Shown piece after piece: positions 41,006 to 51,046 of a stretch of 64,000 nucleotides of DNA. The stretch's first letter is position 1; each line of letters opens with the position of its first letter. The notes under the pieces were generated by a model. It did not search any database. It was not told the origin of the DNA and saw only the letters and a list, made by a program, of their open reading frames with translations. The translations under genes and the position numbers were made by a program. Origin of the DNA: Microbacterium excoecariae (GTDB lineage Bacteria > Actinomycetota > Actinomycetes > Actinomycetales > Microbacteriaceae); assembly GCF_011326725.1 (NCBI RefSeq), contig NZ_JAANCO010000001.1:806001-870000 (forward strand), read 5' to 3'.

Positions 41006-42697
41006 ATGCGGAAGCGGTGGGCGGCGTACCTGCGCCGGGACCTCAAGGCGGACGCCATGGCCGGGCTCGTCCTGGGCGTGGAGAGCGTGCCCGACGGGCT
41101 CGCGTCCGGGCTCCTGGCGGGGCTGAACCCCGTCGCGGGCCTGTACGCGTATCTCTACGGCATGCTCGGCGCCGCGTTCGTCACCTCGAGCGCCTTCATG
41201 GCGGTGCAGGCGACGGGGGCCATGGCCCTCGTGGTCTCCGATGCGAACGTCGGGTCATACCCGGATCCGGACCGCGCGCTGACGACCCTCGCGATCCTCA
41301 CCGGGATCGTCATGATCGTCGCGGGGGTGTGCCGCGCCGGATCCCTGCTGCGCTTCGTCCCGACGGCCGTCATGACGGGCTTCGTCTCCGCCATCGGCAT
41401 CAACATCGTGCTCGGGCAGCTCGGAAACGCGACTGGCTACGAGCCGGACGGCGCCAACCGCCTCGCGAAGACCCTCGACGTCGTGCTCCACGTGGGGCAG
41501 TGGCAGCTCCCCACCCTCGTCGTGACCGCCATCACAGTGCTCGTCATTCTCACGCTCCAGCCGACGCGGTGGTCGAGCCTCGGCCTCGTCGTCGCGGTCG
41601 TCGTCGGCTCCGTCGCTGCGGGCATGCTGTCGCTCTGGACCGCGGGCGTCGTCACGATCGGCGACCTCGTCGCGCTCGAGCCGGCGCTCCCGGCGCCGCA
41701 GCTCCCTGTGCTCGGCGACGTCATCTCGCTCGCGCTCCCCGCCGTCTCGCTCGCGTTCGTGGGCCTCGTGCAGGGCGCGGGCGTGTCGGAGGGGCTGCGC
41801 ACGCCCCGAGGTGAGGCGCCGAGCACCTCGCGGGACTTCGTCGCGCAGGGCGTCGGGAACATCGTGGCGGGCCTGTTCCGCGGGATGCCCGTGGGCGGCT
41901 CGATGTCGGCCTCCGCGCTCGTGGTCAGCGCCGGCGCACGCACGCGCGGCGCGCTCGTCATCGCGGCCGGCGTGATGGCGCTCATCATCGTCGCGCTCGC
42001 CGATGTCGTGTCGCTCGTGGCGATGCCCGCGCTCGCCGCGCTGCTTATCGTCGTGGGGGTCGGGTCCGTGAGCGTGCCCCGCATCGTGTCGGTTGTCCGC
42101 GGCGGACCCGTGCAGACGGCGACGATGGTCGTGACGTTCGTGCTGACGCTCGCGATTCCGCTGCAGTACGCGGTGCTGAGCGGCGCGGGGCTCGGCATCG
42201 TGCTCTTCGTCGCCCGGCAGTCGAACCGGATCCGGCTCCGCCGCGTCGAGGTCTCGCCCGGCGGGCGGCTTCGGGAGGCGGACGTGCCGGAGGCGGTGCC
42301 CGGCGGATCCGTCGTCATCCTGCGGCCGTACGGCAGCCTCTTCTTCGCGAGCGCGCCCGTGTTCGAGCGGCAGCTCCCGCGCGTCGAGGCGGCGTCCGCC
42401 GGGTCGGTCGTGATCCTGCGGCTGCGGGGCGTCGACCAGGTCGGGTTGTCGTTCGTGACGCTCCTGACGCGCTACGCCGAGCGGCTTCGCGCGGTCGGGA
42501 GCTCCCTCGCCATCGTCGCCTCCGAGCCGCAGGCGATCGCGCAGCTGCGCCGCGGCGGCGTCGTCGACGTGATCGGCGAGGAGCGCCTTTACGCGGGCGG
42601 CGAGTGGATCGGCCAGACGACCCTCCGGGCCTTCGCCGACGCTGAGCGGGAGGTCGCGCGCGGCCGCGGTGGTCCGGCCGAGGGGGCGCCCCTCTAA
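41006..42697 (+). CDS. SulP-family anion transporter with STAS domain
   Basis: This 563-aa protein has about 12 membrane segments from residue 18 on, with SVPDGLASGLLAGLNPVAGLY and FVGLVQGAGVSEGLRTPRGE-like SulP loops, and a cytoplasmic STAS domain at about residues 440-540 (SVVILRPYGSLFFASAPVFE and LRGVDQVGLSFVTLL). SulP carriers move sulfate, bicarbonate or other anions. A GGAAGGGGAGG site precedes the ATG. It is a single gene. Confidence 0.88.
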   Translation: MRKRWAAYLRRDLKADAMAGLVLGVESVPDGLASGLLAGLNPVAGLYAYLYGMLGAAFVTSSAFMAVQATGAMALVVSDANVGSYPDPDRALTTLAILTGIVMIVAGVCRAGSLLRFVPTAVMTGFVSAIGINIVLGQLGNATGYEPDGANRLAKTLDVVLHVGQWQLPTLVVTAITVLVILTLQPTRWSSLGLVVAVVVGSVAAGMLSLWTAGVVTIGDLVALEPALPAPQLPVLGDVISLALPAVSLAFVGLVQGAGVSEGLRTPRGEAPSTSRDFVAQGVGNIVAGLFRGMPVGGSMSASALVVSAGARTRGALVIAAGVMALIIVALADVVSLVAMPALAALLIVVGVGSVSVPRIVSVVRGGPVQTATMVVTFVLTLAIPLQYAVLSGAGLGIVLFVARQSNRIRLRRVEVSPGGRLREADVPEAVPGGSVVILRPYGSLFFASAPVFERQLPRVEAASAGSVVILRLRGVDQVGLSFVTLLTRYAERLRAVGSSLAIVASEPQAIAQLRRGGVVDVIGEERLYAGGEWIGQTTLRAFADAEREVARGRGGPAEGAPL

Positions 42698-42701
42698 GCC
42701 G

Positions 42702-43580
42702 TCAGGGCACCCGCGTCAGGCGCGGCAGGAGCACCGGCGTGCGCTCGCGGTAGGCGACGTAGGCCGGGTCCTCGCCCCACTTCCGCTCCGCCTTCTTCTC
42801 GAGCAGGGGGATCCCGCTGACGCGCGTGAGGAGGAGCGTGACGAACAGCGGCGAGATGACGGCGACCCACTGCCAGCCTGACAGCGCGGGCGCGGCGACG
42901 AGAAACACGCCGATCCACAGGAGGATCTCCCCGAAATAGTTCGGGTGCCGCGAGCGCGACCACAGGCCCGAGGAGATGAAGCGGCCCGCGTTGCCCGGAT
43001 CCGCCTTGAACGCCGACTTTTGGGCGTCGGCGACGATCTCGATGAGCATCCCCGCGGCCCACACGAGCGCGCCCGCCACCCCGAGGGCACCGAACGGCTG
43101 CGGTTCGTCGGAGGCGATGGCGATCCAGGCGGCCGAGGCCGTCAGCGAGACCCACGCGCCCTGGAGCACCCAGACGCGAAGGAACCGCACGGGGTTCGCA
43201 CGGATCTCGTCGAACCGGTCGTCTCCGCCCGACGCGCGCACGCGCAGGAAGAGGAAGGTGCCGAGGCGCAGGGCCCACAGCACGACCATCCCGCACAGCA
43301 CGAAGGCCGTGGTGCCCGGGGCGGGGGCGGCCAGGAGCACGCCGACGGACACGGCCGCGAACGTCGCGCTCCCCGTCAGGTCGAAGAAGTGCTCCGTCTG
43401 GGCGATCTGGGACGGGATCCACACGAGCACCTGGATGGCGAAGGCGGCGGCGACGGCGAGCGCGAACAGCGGCGCACCGCCGAGGGTGGCGCCGCCGGCG
43501 CTCCCGGCGGCGGCGACGCCCGCGCCGAGCAGGACGGCGATCACGATCGCGACGAGGGAGGCACGGGTCTCGGAGGTCAT
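42702..43580 (-). CDS. DUF1295 integral membrane protein (steroid-reductase-like)
   Basis: This 292-aa protein has about 7 hydrophobic helices. The C-terminal half carries the DUF1295 marks FISSGLWSRSRHPNYFGEIL and ISPLFVTLLLTRVSGIPLLE, then RKWGEDPAYVAYRERTPVLL. DUF1295 proteins resemble 3-oxo-5-alpha-steroid 4-dehydrogenases and isoprenylcysteine methyltransferases; the substrate is not known. It begins 15 bases after the acyl-CoA ligase stop and probably forms an operon with it, so a lipid role is plausible. Confidence 0.83.
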   Translation of the reverse strand: MTSETRASLVAIVIAVLLGAGVAAAGSAGGATLGGAPLFALAVAAAFAIQVLVWIPSQIAQTEHFFDLTGSATFAAVSVGVLLAAPAPGTTAFVLCGMVVLWALRLGTFLFLRVRASGGDDRFDEIRANPVRFLRVWVLQGAWVSLTASAAWIAIASDEPQPFGALGVAGALVWAAGMLIEIVADAQKSAFKADPGNAGRFISSGLWSRSRHPNYFGEILLWIGVFLVAAPALSGWQWVAVISPLFVTLLLTRVSGIPLLEKKAERKWGEDPAYVAYRERTPVLLPRLTRVP

Positions 43581-43595
43581 GGGGGCCTTTCGGTG

Positions 43596-45395
43596 TCAGC
43601 GATAGAGGGCGTCGACGACGGTCGCGGCCCGGCTCAGGAGCTCGCGCCGCTTGATCTTCATGGTGGGGGTGATGAGTGCCGGATCCGCGAGGTCGACCGA
43701 GACGAGGGCGACGCGCCGGACCTGCTCCGCGCCGGAGACGCGGGCGTTGGCCGCGTCGACGAGCGGCTGGAGGTGCGCGCGCAGGTCGGCGTCGGCGACC
43801 TCGGTCACGGCGCCGGTGCGGGGCGCGGTCGGGGCGTGGCCGGACCACTCCGCCAGACCGTCGGGGTCGAGAACGAGGAGGGCGGACAGCGACGAGCGCG
43901 CCTCGCCCACCACGACGGCGTGGGCCACGAGCGGGCTCGACGCCACGCGCGCCTCCCAGGCGTGCGGCACCACGGTCTTGCCGGTGCTCGTCACGACGAC
44001 GTCCTTGAGTCGGCCCTCCAGGATGACGCGGCCGTCGGCGTCGAGGCGCCCGAGGTCGCCCGTCCGGAACCAGCCGTCGACGAACGCCTCGGCCGTGTGC
44101 CGGCGGTCGCGGTAGCCCGCGAACACGCCCACGCCGCGGGCGAGGATCTCGCCGGCGTCGCTGATCCGCACGGCGGAGCCGGGGAGCGGGAACCCGACGG
44201 TGCCGGAGCGGATGTCGCGGGGAAGGTTGCCGGTCAGCGGCGCCGTGGTCTCTGTGAGGCCGTACCCCTCGATGACGGGGACCCCGAGGCCGCGGAAGAG
44301 GAGGGACAGGTCGGGATCGAGCGCGCCGCCGCCCGAGAGGATGTACGCGAGGCGCCGGCCCATGAGAGCGCGCAGGCGGCGGAAGAAGAGGCGGTCGAAC
44401 GCGGCGTGGCGGATCCGGAGCCCCGGGCCGGGCCCGCGCCCCTCCTCCCGTGCGCGGCCGATGGCGATGGCGGTGCGCATCGCGGCCCGCCACACGGGAC
44501 CGAGGTGCGCGGCGGCCGCGCGCTTCGCCGCCGCCTCGCGGATCCGCTCCAGCACGCGGGGGACGACGACGAGGAACGTCGGTCGCAACTCGGCGAGGCT
44601 CGGCACGACCTGGGCGGTGTCGGAGACGTGGGCGATGCGCATGCCGCTGGCGAGGCAGATGAGCTGCAGCCCGCGCGCGAGCACGTGCGCGAGGGGCAGG
44701 AAGATGACCGTGTTGCCGCCCTCGTGGACGACGTCGCGGTAGGCAGCGGCGATGTTGCGCACCTGGCCGACGAAGTTGCGGTGGGTGAGGATCGCGCCCT
44801 TGGGCTCGCCCGTCGTGCCGGAGGTGTAGACAATCGTCGCGGGGTCGTCGAGGCCGGCGTGCGTGCGCCGCCGCTCGAGCTCGGCGTCGGCGATGCCGGA
44901 TCCGGCCGCGGCGAGCGCGGCCAGGTCGCGTTCCCCGGCGTCCATCGTCCAGACTCCGAGCCCTGTGCGGACCCGGCCGATCGCGTCGCGGAGCATCTCG
45001 GCCTCCCGCTCGCCGCCCCCGATCCCGACGCGCACGCCCGCGTCGGCCGCGATCGCGGCGGCCTGCTCCGCGGAGGCCGTGTCGTACACCGGAACGACGA
45101 CGCCGCCGGCGAACCACACGGCGAGGTCGGCGACCGCCCACGCGTAGCGGCTGGGGCCCATGATCGCGACGCTGTCGCCGGCGCCGAGGCCCGCCGCGAT
45201 CAGGCCCTTCGCGACGCCGCGCACCTCGGCCAGGAACTCCGCGGTGGTCACAGCCGCCCAGGGGCGAACCGGGTCGCTGGTGGGGACGTCGAACGCGGCG
45301 TGCTCCGGGGCCTCGTCCGCGCGCCGCACGAGCAGGTCCGTGACGTTCCGGTGGTCCTCGATCGTGGCCAGGGCAGCCGTCGCGCGTTCGTTCAC
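43596..45395 (-). CDS. Long-chain acyl-CoA ligase (AMP-dependent synthetase)
   Basis: This 599-aa ANL-superfamily enzyme has YTSGTTGEPKGAILTHRNFV as the P-loop, FLPLAHVLARGLQL, YILSGGGALDPDLSLLFRGL, EGYGLTETTAPL, the motif GWFRTGDLGRLDADG and GRLKDVVVTSTGKTV, in which the usual second Lys region is altered. It activates fatty acids with ATP and CoA. The GTG at 45395 was chosen for GAGGAGA 7 bases upstream; the longer frame has no support. It is divergent from the EamA gene. Confidence 0.88.
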   Translation of the reverse strand: MNERATAALATIEDHRNVTDLLVRRADEAPEHAAFDVPTSDPVRPWAAVTTAEFLAEVRGVAKGLIAAGLGAGDSVAIMGPSRYAWAVADLAVWFAGGVVVPVYDTASAEQAAAIAADAGVRVGIGGGEREAEMLRDAIGRVRTGLGVWTMDAGERDLAALAAAGSGIADAELERRRTHAGLDDPATIVYTSGTTGEPKGAILTHRNFVGQVRNIAAAYRDVVHEGGNTVIFLPLAHVLARGLQLICLASGMRIAHVSDTAQVVPSLAELRPTFLVVVPRVLERIREAAAKRAAAAHLGPVWRAAMRTAIAIGRAREEGRGPGPGLRIRHAAFDRLFFRRLRALMGRRLAYILSGGGALDPDLSLLFRGLGVPVIEGYGLTETTAPLTGNLPRDIRSGTVGFPLPGSAVRISDAGEILARGVGVFAGYRDRRHTAEAFVDGWFRTGDLGRLDADGRVILEGRLKDVVVTSTGKTVVPHAWEARVASSPLVAHAVVVGEARSSLSALLVLDPDGLAEWSGHAPTAPRTGAVTEVADADLRAHLQPLVDAANARVSGAEQVRRVALVSVDLADPALITPTMKIKRRELLSRAATVVDALYR

Positions 45396-45554
45396 GGAGA
45401 TCTCCTCTCGGCGCGCCCCGCCCGGGGCCGCTCGCGAGAGATTCGGAGCGCCGGCCGAATCGGATGTCGCGTGCTCCGACCGTAGCGGCCGCGCGTGGAT
45501 ATCGGGCGGGGCGCGCGGCGTCGATACGATGAGGGCCGGCGAATCGGGGTGAGA

Positions 45555-46529
45555 ATGCGACGGACGGGGCACGCGACCGGCGTGGTCGCGATCGCGATCA
45601 CGGCCATCCTGTGGGGCACGACGGGTACCGCCGCCACCTTCGCCCCCGGCGTCGGCCCGCTGGCGATCGGGTCCTTCGCGCTGGGCGTCGGCGGGATCCT
45701 GCAGGCCGCGATTGCGCTGCCCGCCCTCCGGGCCGAGCGTGCCGCCCTCACCGCGCGCTGGCCGCTCGTCGCGATCGGCGCCGCGGGCGTCGCGGTCTAT
45801 CCGCTCGCGTTCTACAGCTCGATGGACCTCGCGGGCGTCGCGATCGGATCCGTCGCCTCGCTCGCGTCCGCCCCTCTCGCCTCGGGGGTGCTGGAGCGGG
45901 TCGTCGACGGGCGGGCCCTCTCGCGCAGGTGGCGGCTCGCGGCCGCCCTCGGCGTGCTCGGCAGCGTGCTGCTGTGCGCCGCGAAGCTCGCCGGGGGTGA
46001 GGCGTCGCCGGCGGGCGCTGCGGCCGTCGCCGCCGGAATCGGGCTCGGCCTCGTCGCGGGCGCCTCCTACGCGACCTACTCCTGGGTGGCGCACACGCTG
46101 ATCGCCGGAGGTGCGTCGCGCGGGGCGGCGATGGGATCCGTGTTCGGGCTCGGCGGACTGGCGCTGATCCCCGTCTTCGCGCTCACGGGATCCGCGCTGT
46201 GGGCCTCGTGGCAGAACGCCGCGGTCGGCGCCTACATGGCGCTCGTGCCGATGTTCGTCGGATACGTGCTTTTCGGCTTCGGCCTCACGCGCGTCACGGC
46301 GAGCACGGCGACGACCGTCACGCTGCTCGAGCCCGCCGTGGCGACGGTCCTCGCCGTGGCCATCGTGGGCGAGGCGCTCTCGCCGCTCGGGTGGGTCGGG
46401 CTCGGGGTCATCGCGGCCGTGCTCGTCCTCCTCGTCACGGAGCCCGATCGCGTCCCTGCCCCGGCCGCCCGCGCGACGGCCGGAGGGGGTGGCTCCGACC
46501 TGAGAGGATCGGACCGTGACGGCGCATAA
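45555..46529 (+). CDS. EamA/DMT-family transporter
   Basis: This 324-aa protein has 10 predicted membrane helices in two EamA repeats: AIAITAILWGTTGTAATFAP in the first and YATYSWVAHTLIAGGASRGA, then TVTLLEPAVATVLAVAIVGE, in the second. These carriers export amino acids or metabolites. The ATG at 45555 is preceded by GGGGTGAG. The stop lies 14 bases inside the following GntR gene, which suggests translational coupling and a regulator-exporter pair. Confidence 0.87.
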   Translation: MRRTGHATGVVAIAITAILWGTTGTAATFAPGVGPLAIGSFALGVGGILQAAIALPALRAERAALTARWPLVAIGAAGVAVYPLAFYSSMDLAGVAIGSVASLASAPLASGVLERVVDGRALSRRWRLAAALGVLGSVLLCAAKLAGGEASPAGAAAVAAGIGLGLVAGASYATYSWVAHTLIAGGASRGAAMGSVFGLGGLALIPVFALTGSALWASWQNAAVGAYMALVPMFVGYVLFGFGLTRVTASTATTVTLLEPAVATVLAVAIVGEALSPLGWVGLGVIAAVLVLLVTEPDRVPAPAARATAGGGGSDLRGSDRDGA

Positions 46530-47271
46530 GTACCGCGCGCTCGCCGACAGGCTGCGCGCGCAGATCCACCGGGCGACGGTCGGAGCGCCCGTCCCGAGCG
46601 AGCGTCAGCTCGCGCACGAGACCGGAGTCTCGCGAATGACGGCGCGGCGCGCGATCGACGAGCTCGTGCGCGAGGGCATCCTCACCCGAGAGGTCGGCCG
46701 GGGCACGTTCGTCGCGCGCCCCGCGATCCAGGCGCCCCTGCAGCTCACGAGCTTCGCGGAGGACATGCGGGTGCGCGGGCACACGCCCACGAGCACGGTT
46801 CTGCACCTCGGGGAGGTGCCGGCCGAGGTCGCCGCGGCGGCGTGGCTCGGCGTCGAGCCGGGGGACCCCGTCGTGCTCCTCGCGCGCGTGCGCCTCGCCG
46901 ACGGCGAGCCGATGGCGATCGAGTACAGCCACCTGAGCGCCGACGCGTTTCCGGGGCTCGAGCGGTTCGATTTCGCGCGTGAATCGCTGTACCGGGTGCT
47001 CACGGAGGAGTACGGGGCGCGCTTCGACGACGGGGAGCAGACCGTCCGCGCGACGCTCTTCGACGCCGCCGACGCCGCTCACCTCGGCGTCGCCGAGGGC
47101 GACGCGGCGCTCGAGCTGGTGCGCCGCGTGTCGTCGTCCGGGCGCCCGATCGAGCGCACGGTCTCGCGCTACCGCGCCGACGCCTTCGAGCTGACCGCGC
47201 GCCTCGCGCCCGCGGCCGGTGCGTCCGCCGCGGACGGTGGCTCGTTGCGGCCGCGCGCCGCGCGGGCGTAG
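46516..47271 (+). CDS. GntR/HutC-family regulator
   Basis: This 251-aa protein has an N-terminal winged helix (KYRALADRLRAQIHRATVGA, then RQLAHETGVSRMTARRAIDE) and a UTRA domain (LQLTSFAEDMRVRGHTPTST to the end of the ligand fold). The GTG start overlaps the EamA gene by 14 bases. It is distinct from the inositol regulator. It probably controls the EamA exporter or the CopB-type ATPase downstream, and a hairpin separates it from the latter. Confidence 0.85.
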   Translation: MTAHKYRALADRLRAQIHRATVGAPVPSERQLAHETGVSRMTARRAIDELVREGILTREVGRGTFVARPAIQAPLQLTSFAEDMRVRGHTPTSTVLHLGEVPAEVAAAAWLGVEPGDPVVLLARVRLADGEPMAIEYSHLSADAFPGLERFDFARESLYRVLTEEYGARFDDGEQTVRATLFDAADAAHLGVAEGDAALELVRRVSSSGRPIERTVSRYRADAFELTARLAPAAGASAADGGSLRPRAARA

Positions 47272-47278
47272 CCTCGCG

Positions 47279-47302
47279 CCCGGGGCGGGCCCTCGCCCCG
47301 GG
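47279..47302 (+). terminator. Hairpin between gntR and the CopB-type ATPase
   Basis: The 9-bp arms 47279-47287 and 47294-47302 flank a 6-base loop, just before the ATPase start. It is a weak to moderate terminator. Confidence 0.45.
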
Positions 47303-47319
47303 ACGGAGCGCGCACCACA

Positions 47320-49395
47320 ATGACCCCGCACGAGCACGATGCGACAGGCGCCGCCGAGCACGGATCCGGCGCCGCACACGAGGGCCACGAGAACCACGAA
47401 GATCACGACGGCCACGAGGGCCACGAGGGCCACGACGGCGGTCACGGTGGTCATGGCGGCCACGCGCACCACGTCGCGCGGTTCCGCCGATTGTTCTGGG
47501 TGATGCTGGCGGTTGGCGTCCCGGTCGTGGCATTTTCGCCCATGTTCGGTCACCTCGTCGGCTACGACGTGCCGAGCGGCCCCGCGTCGTGGGTCGCGCC
47601 CGCGCTCGGGACCCTCATGTACGCGTGGGGAGGCTCGCCCTTCCTCGCCGGGGCGGCCCGGGAGATCCGCGGCCGTGCGCCGGGAATGATGCTCCTGATC
47701 GCGCTCGCCATCACGGTCGCGTTCGCGGCCTCGTGGGGGGCCACCCTGGGCCTCCTCGACGCGAGCCTCGAGTTCTGGTGGGAGCTCGCTCTCCTCATCG
47801 TCATCATGCTGCTCGGGCACTGGGTGGAGATGCGCTCGCTCGCCCAGACCTCCTCCGCGCTCGATAGCCTCGCCACCCTCCTGCCCGACGAGGCCGAGCG
47901 GGTCGAGGGGGAGGAGACCGTGACCATCGCGGCGAGCGATATTGCGGTCGGCGACACGCTCGTCGTACGTCCCGGCGGGCGGGTCCCGGCCGACGCGACG
48001 ATCGTCAGCGGATCCGCCGCGATGGACGAATCGATGGTCACGGGCGAGTCGCGCCCCGTCTCGCGCGGCGAGGGGGACCCGGTCGTGGCGGGCACGGTCG
48101 CGACCGATTCGGGGATCCGGGTCGAGGTCACGGCGATCGGCGACGACACGACGCTCGCGGGAATCCGGAAGCTCGTCGCGGACGCGCAGTCCTCATCCTC
48201 GCGCGCGCAGCGCCTCGCCGACCGCGCCGCGGCCTGGTTGTTCTGGTACGCCCTCGCCGCCGCCGCCGTGACGGCCATCGCGTGGTGGGCGCTCGGCCGC
48301 CCGGACGCCGCGATCGTGCGGACCGTTTCCGTCCTCGTCATTGCCTGTCCGCACGCCCTCGGCCTGGCGATTCCACTCGTCGTCGCGATCGCGACGGAGC
48401 GCGCCGCGAAGGTCGGCGTGCTCGTGAAGGACCGCACGGCGCTCGAGACGATGCGCCGCGTCGACGTGGTCGTCTTCGACAAGACCGGCACGCTCACGGA
48501 GGGCGCGCCGCGCGTCGTGCGCGTCGAGGCCGAGGACGAGGACGCGGTGCTCGCGCTCGCCGCGGCCGCGGAGTCGGACTCGGAGCACCCGCTGGCGCGC
48601 GCCATCGTGCGGGAGGCCGAGCGGCGCGAGCTCCGCCTCGCGCGGGCGGAAGACTTCTCGTCGGAGCCCGCCCTCGGCGTCCGCGCGCGCGTGGACGGAC
48701 GAGAGATCCGGGTCGGCGGGCCCCGTCTGCTCGCGGAGTCGGGGGTGTCGGATCCGGGCGGCGAGAGCGGCCGCGCCACGCGCCTGTTCGTCCTGAACGA
48801 CGGCGCCCTCGCGGGGGTCCTGTTCCTCGAGGACGCCGTGCGCGATTCCTCGCGTGGCGCCATCCGGGCGCTGCACGACCGCGGTGTCGAGGTGGTCATG
48901 CTCACGGGCGACGCGGAGGACGTGGCGGCCGCGGTCGCCGACGAGCTCGGCATCGATGACGTCGTGGCGGGCATCCGCCCCGAGGACAAGGCGGGCGCAA
49001 TCCGCCAGCGGCAGGAGGACGGCCGGCTCGTCGCGATGGTCGGCGACGGCGTGAACGACGCGCCGGCGCTCGCGCAGGCCGACGTCGGCATTGCGATCGG
49101 GGCGGGAACGGATGTCGCGATCGCCTCGGCCGGTGTCATCCTGGCCAGCTCGGACCCCGCGGGGGTGTTGAAGGTGATCGACCTCTCGCGCGCGAGCTAT
49201 CGCAAGATGGTGCAGAACCTCTGGTGGGCGGCGGGCTACAACCTCGTGGCCGTCCCGCTGGCGGCGGGCATCGCGGCGCCCGTCGGCTTCGTGCTCCCGA
49301 TGTGGGTCGGCGCCGTCATGATGTCGGCCTCGACCGTGGTGGTCGCGCTGAACGCGCAGCTGCTCCGCCGCGCGCCGCTCGGCGCCCGAGAGTGA
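47320..49395 (+). CDS. CopB-type heavy-metal P-type ATPase (P1B, CPH motif)
   Basis: This 691-aa cation pump has a His-rich N-terminus with HEG/HDG/HGG repeats (residues ~4-50) in place of CxxC metal domains. It carries CPHALG in the sixth membrane helix, DKTGTLTEG with the phosphorylated Asp, MVTGESRP, the SEHPLARAI motif and [13 protein letters not shown] marks the CopB (P1B-3) group, which exports Cu2+ or Ag+. The frame is complete. The gene stands alone with no copper chaperone or CsoR beside it. Confidence 0.92.
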   Translation: MTPHEHDATGAAEHGSGAAHEGHENHEDHDGHEGHEGHDGGHGGHGGHAHHVARFRRLFWVMLAVGVPVVAFSPMFGHLVGYDVPSGPASWVAPALGTLMYAWGGSPFLAGAAREIRGRAPGMMLLIALAITVAFAASWGATLGLLDASLEFWWELALLIVIMLLGHWVEMRSLAQTSSALDSLATLLPDEAERVEGEETVTIAASDIAVGDTLVVRPGGRVPADATIVSGSAAMDESMVTGESRPVSRGEGDPVVAGTVATDSGIRVEVTAIGDDTTLAGIRKLVADAQSSSSRAQRLADRAAAWLFWYALAAAAVTAIAWWALGRPDAAIVRTVSVLVIACPHALGLAIPLVVAIATERAAKVGVLVKDRTALETMRRVDVVVFDKTGTLTEGAPRVVRVEAEDEDAVLALAAAAESDSEHPLARAIVREAERRELRLARAEDFSSEPALGVRARVDGREIRVGGPRLLAESGVSDPGGESGRATRLFVLNDGALAGVLFLEDAVRDSSRGAIRALHDRGVEVVMLTGDAEDVAAAVADELGIDDVVAGIRPEDKAGAIRQRQEDGRLVAMVGDGVNDAPALAQADVGIAIGAGTDVAIASAGVILASSDPAGVLKVIDLSRASYRKMVQNLWWAAGYNLVAVPLAAGIAAPVGFVLPMWVGAVMMSASTVVVALNAQLLRRAPLGARE

Positions 49396-49585
49396 CGCGG
49401 GGGTAAACGGATCCGGCGGTCGCGGTCGCGGGGGATTCAGCTCGCGGCCGGGGCATTCGACACGCACTCCCAGCGTTCGGCTACCTGTTGTTAACCTGAC
49501 GTTTATCGCGCGTTCTTCGTCGAAGCGTGGCATCACGGATGGCGCCGTTCGGCGCCGAGATCACAACCCTCAGGGAGCATTCGCG
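49396..49585. other. Promoter region of the phosphate transporter
   Basis: A 190-bp gap. It holds an AT-richer patch near 49480-49515 (TTGTTAACCTGACG), which may carry the promoter; phosphate-regulator boxes in actinobacteria resemble GTTAACC-type repeats. No gene was seen. Confidence 0.35.
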
Positions 49586-50989
49586 GTGGCGATCGAGACC
49601 CCTTCCACCCCCGCCCGCGACGACGCGAACCCTCGCGACGATCGGCACGCCGACCGGTGGTGGCACGTCACGTTCGCGGGGCTGCTCGCGATCTCGCTCG
49701 TGGCCTTCACGCTGTGGTCCTTCGGGTGGGTGTCGGCGGAGACGAACCGGGTCCTCCTCATCACGGCCGTTGTGTTCGGCATCTTCATGGCGTTCAACAT
49801 CGGCGGCAACGACGTGGCGAACTCCTTCGGCACGAGCGTCGGATCCGGCACCCTGACGATGAAGCAGGCCCTCGTCATCGCCGCGGTGTTCGAGGTGTCC
49901 GGGGCAGTGCTGGCCGGCGGATCCGTCACGGACACGGTCCGCAGCGGGATCGTCGACCTCTCGGTCGTGTCGCAGCGCCCCGAGGACTTCGTGTTCATCA
50001 TGATGTCCGCGCTCCTGGGGGCGGCCGCGTGGCTGTTCATCGCGACGCGCATGGGGTGGCCCGTGTCCACGACCCACTCGATCGTGGGCGGCATCGTGGG
50101 CGGCGCGGTCGCGATGGGGATCTCCACGGGCCTCGGCGGCTTCGAGATGGTGCAGTGGAGCGAGATCGGTCAGATCGCGGCCTCCTGGGTGATCTCGCCG
50201 CTCCTCGGTGGCGCGGTCGCGTTCGGCGTGTTCTGGCTCATCAAGCGCCTCATCCTCGTGCACCAGGACGACTCGGCCGAGGGGATGCGGGCGCTGCGGC
50301 GCTGGGGCCCCGTCTTCGCCGCGGTGGGTGCCGTCGTGCTCTCGGGCATGCTGCTCCTCAAGGGCCTGAAGAACCTGCACCTCGAGATGAGCACGGCCGT
50401 GACGGTCGTGCTGGTCGTCATGATCGGCGTCGCGGTGTGGCTCGTCGTGCAGGTGTTCGCGACCTCCTTGCGGAAGAAGAAGTTCACGAAGGCGTCGTTC
50501 ACGCTGTTCGCCTGGATGCAGGTCTTCACAGCAAGCGCGTTCGCCTTCAGTCACGGAGCGAACGACATCGCCAACGCTGTCGGCCCGTTCGCGGCCGTGC
50601 TCGACGTGCTGCGGACCGACGTCGTGGGCGAGGAGGCGGTCGTCCCGCTGCCGATCCTGTTGACCTTCGGCGTGGCGCTCGTCGCCGGCCTGTGGTTCAT
50701 CGGCCGGCGCGTCGTGACGACCGTCGGCAAGAAGCTCACGGAGATCCACCCGGCGTCGGGCTTCGCGGCCGAGCTCGCGGCCGCGTCCGTCGTCATGCTC
50801 GCGTCCATGCTGGGCCTGCCGGTCTCGAGCACGCACATCCTCATCGGCGCCGTGCTCGGCGTGGGGCTCGTCAACCGCGCTGCGAACTGGGGCCTCATGC
50901 GGCCGATCGGGCTGGCGTGGATCGTGACGTTGCCGGCCGCCGCGGGCATCGGCGCCGTGGGATATCTCGCCCTCAGCGCGATTTTCTGA
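49586..50989 (+). CDS. Inorganic phosphate transporter, PiT family
   Basis: This 467-aa protein has about 12 membrane helices and the two PiT signature motifs: [19 protein letters not shown] near residue 70 and [19 protein letters not shown] near residue 325. It is a low-affinity proton- or metal-coupled phosphate importer. The hydrophilic loop (about residues 225-250 and 290-300) and the GTG start with CAGGGAG nearby are typical. A GTTAACC-containing patch upstream may be the promoter. Confidence 0.9.
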   Translation: MAIETPSTPARDDANPRDDRHADRWWHVTFAGLLAISLVAFTLWSFGWVSAETNRVLLITAVVFGIFMAFNIGGNDVANSFGTSVGSGTLTMKQALVIAAVFEVSGAVLAGGSVTDTVRSGIVDLSVVSQRPEDFVFIMMSALLGAAAWLFIATRMGWPVSTTHSIVGGIVGGAVAMGISTGLGGFEMVQWSEIGQIAASWVISPLLGGAVAFGVFWLIKRLILVHQDDSAEGMRALRRWGPVFAAVGAVVLSGMLLLKGLKNLHLEMSTAVTVVLVVMIGVAVWLVVQVFATSLRKKKFTKASFTLFAWMQVFTASAFAFSHGANDIANAVGPFAAVLDVLRTDVVGEEAVVPLPILLTFGVALVAGLWFIGRRVVTTVGKKLTEIHPASGFAAELAAASVVMLASMLGLPVSSTHILIGAVLGVGLVNRAANWGLMRPIGLAWIVTLPAAAGIGAVGYLALSAIF

Positions 50990-51046
50990 CCCGCGCGCGG
51001 CGGTCGCCGATACGCTCGAAGCACACCCTGTCGAGAGGACCGCCCC

